A stretch of 41,699 nt of DNA. Origin: Thermoplasmata archaeon (GTDB taxonomy: Archaea; Thermoplasmatota; Thermoplasmata; Halarchaeoplasmatales; Halarchaeoplasmataceae). The notes below the pieces were generated by a model that was given only the letters and a program-made list of their open reading frames with translations, was not told the DNA's origin and ran no database searches. The position numbers and the translations under genes were made by a program. The stretch is from positions 1 to 41,699 of the forward strand of contig JAFDTZ010000002.1 of NCBI GenBank assembly GCA_019594305.1. The letters are read 5' to 3'. Positions 41,478-41,699 of the stretch are shown in pieces (within the stretch, counting starts at the first letter, position 1; each line of letters begins with the position of its first letter).

Positions 41478-41699
41478 ATGGACAAAGAAATAGAAACAAA
41501 AATAATTACTCTGATGGCTGCCTTTATGATGATCTTGGTTTCGCTGTCAATCGGAGTGGTAACTGGGCAAGAAAATGACGTGTGTGAAGATATTGTACTT
41601 GTTGAACTGTATGGAATAAGCGAAGAAGTCGTCTTTAACATTTTTGACGATTTAAACGTTGATCTCATAGAGCACTATGATAACGCTGTCTTGGTCGAA
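41478..41699 (+). CDS. Secreted protein, N-terminal part only
   Basis: The frame runs from an ATG at 41478, preceded by GAGAGGATGAG, to the window end. The first 31 residues are a signal peptide (IITLMAAFMMILVSLSIGVVTGQ core). The mature part begins acidic (ENDVCEDIVLVELYG) and looks like an alpha/beta pro-region or N-terminal domain; 74 residues are too few for a family. The protein is exported; nothing more can be said. Confidence 0.7.
   Translation, partial: MDKEIETKIITLMAAFMMILVSLSIGVVTGQENDVCEDIVLVELYGISEEVVFNIFDDLNVDLIEHYDNAVLVE

Overview
The window is archaeal chromosome. It carries a complete archaeal RNA polymerase cluster (rpoH-rpoB-rpoA1-rpoA2-rpl30e-nusA), FtsZ-SecE-Spt5-L11, archaeal AlaRS, Gins51, an RPA-like OB protein, a PINA-type PIN/ATPase, the archaeosine enzyme RaSEA, TATA-box promoters and tRNA genes without encoded CCA. 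The unsplit RpoB, the FtsZ, the gene order and the anaerobic flavin/iron-sulfur enzymes fit a Thermoplasmatota-like, probably anaerobic lineage. That placement is inference; no rRNA gene is present. Many genes have a TATA box 25-29 nt before the start codon, so leaderless transcripts look common. Other genes, mainly inside operons, have a GGAG or GAGGTG ribosome site.

Layout. 1-5.6 kb: the end of a surface beta-helix protein, an SRAP DNA-repair protein, a Cys-rich DUF3795-like protein, PINA and a shortened MFS transporter. 5.7-7.5 kb: an NAD-salvage pair (pncB, pncA). 7.5-11 kb: a metallo-beta-lactamase/rhodanese sulfur protein and an oxidative-repair cluster (msrA, HAD phosphatase, msrB). 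11.2-13.4 kb: a phosphate transporter, two small uncharacterised genes and a flavodoxin-like protein. 13.4-17.4 kb: an Eis-like acetyltransferase and alaS. 17.5-20.3 kb: ftsZ-secE-spt5-rpl11. 20.3-21.8 kb: replication and zinc-ribbon proteins. 21.8-23.2 kb: glutamate dehydrogenase. 23.4-28.5 kb: a three-gene NuoE/NuoF/NuoG-GltD complex of the Sporomusa-type Nfn (StnABC) kind. 28.5-29.6 kb: RaSEA. 29.6-38.3 kb: the RNA polymerase operon. 38.4 kb to the end: a tRNA-Lys with two introns, a clostripain-like protease, a small charged protein, a hairpin array leading into tRNA-Leu(CAA), and the start of a secreted protein.

Most notable. (1) 40.79-41.04 kb holds four structured units about 60 bp apart. 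Each starts with GCGGG and nests an inner hairpin in an outer stem, and the series leads straight into a tRNA-Leu that starts the same way. Neighbouring stems can pair in alternative ways. (2) The tRNA-Lys(UUU) gene has insertions in the D-loop and the T-loop. The T-loop insertion sits in a textbook bulge-helix-bulge, and its removal restores a 7-nt loop. (3) Spt5 carries an extra N-terminal beta-sandwich domain of about 150 residues. (4) A probable electron-bifurcating transhydrogenase is encoded in an archaeon. (5) RpoA2 has an N-terminal helix-hairpin-helix extension and RpoB a Cys4 insertion.
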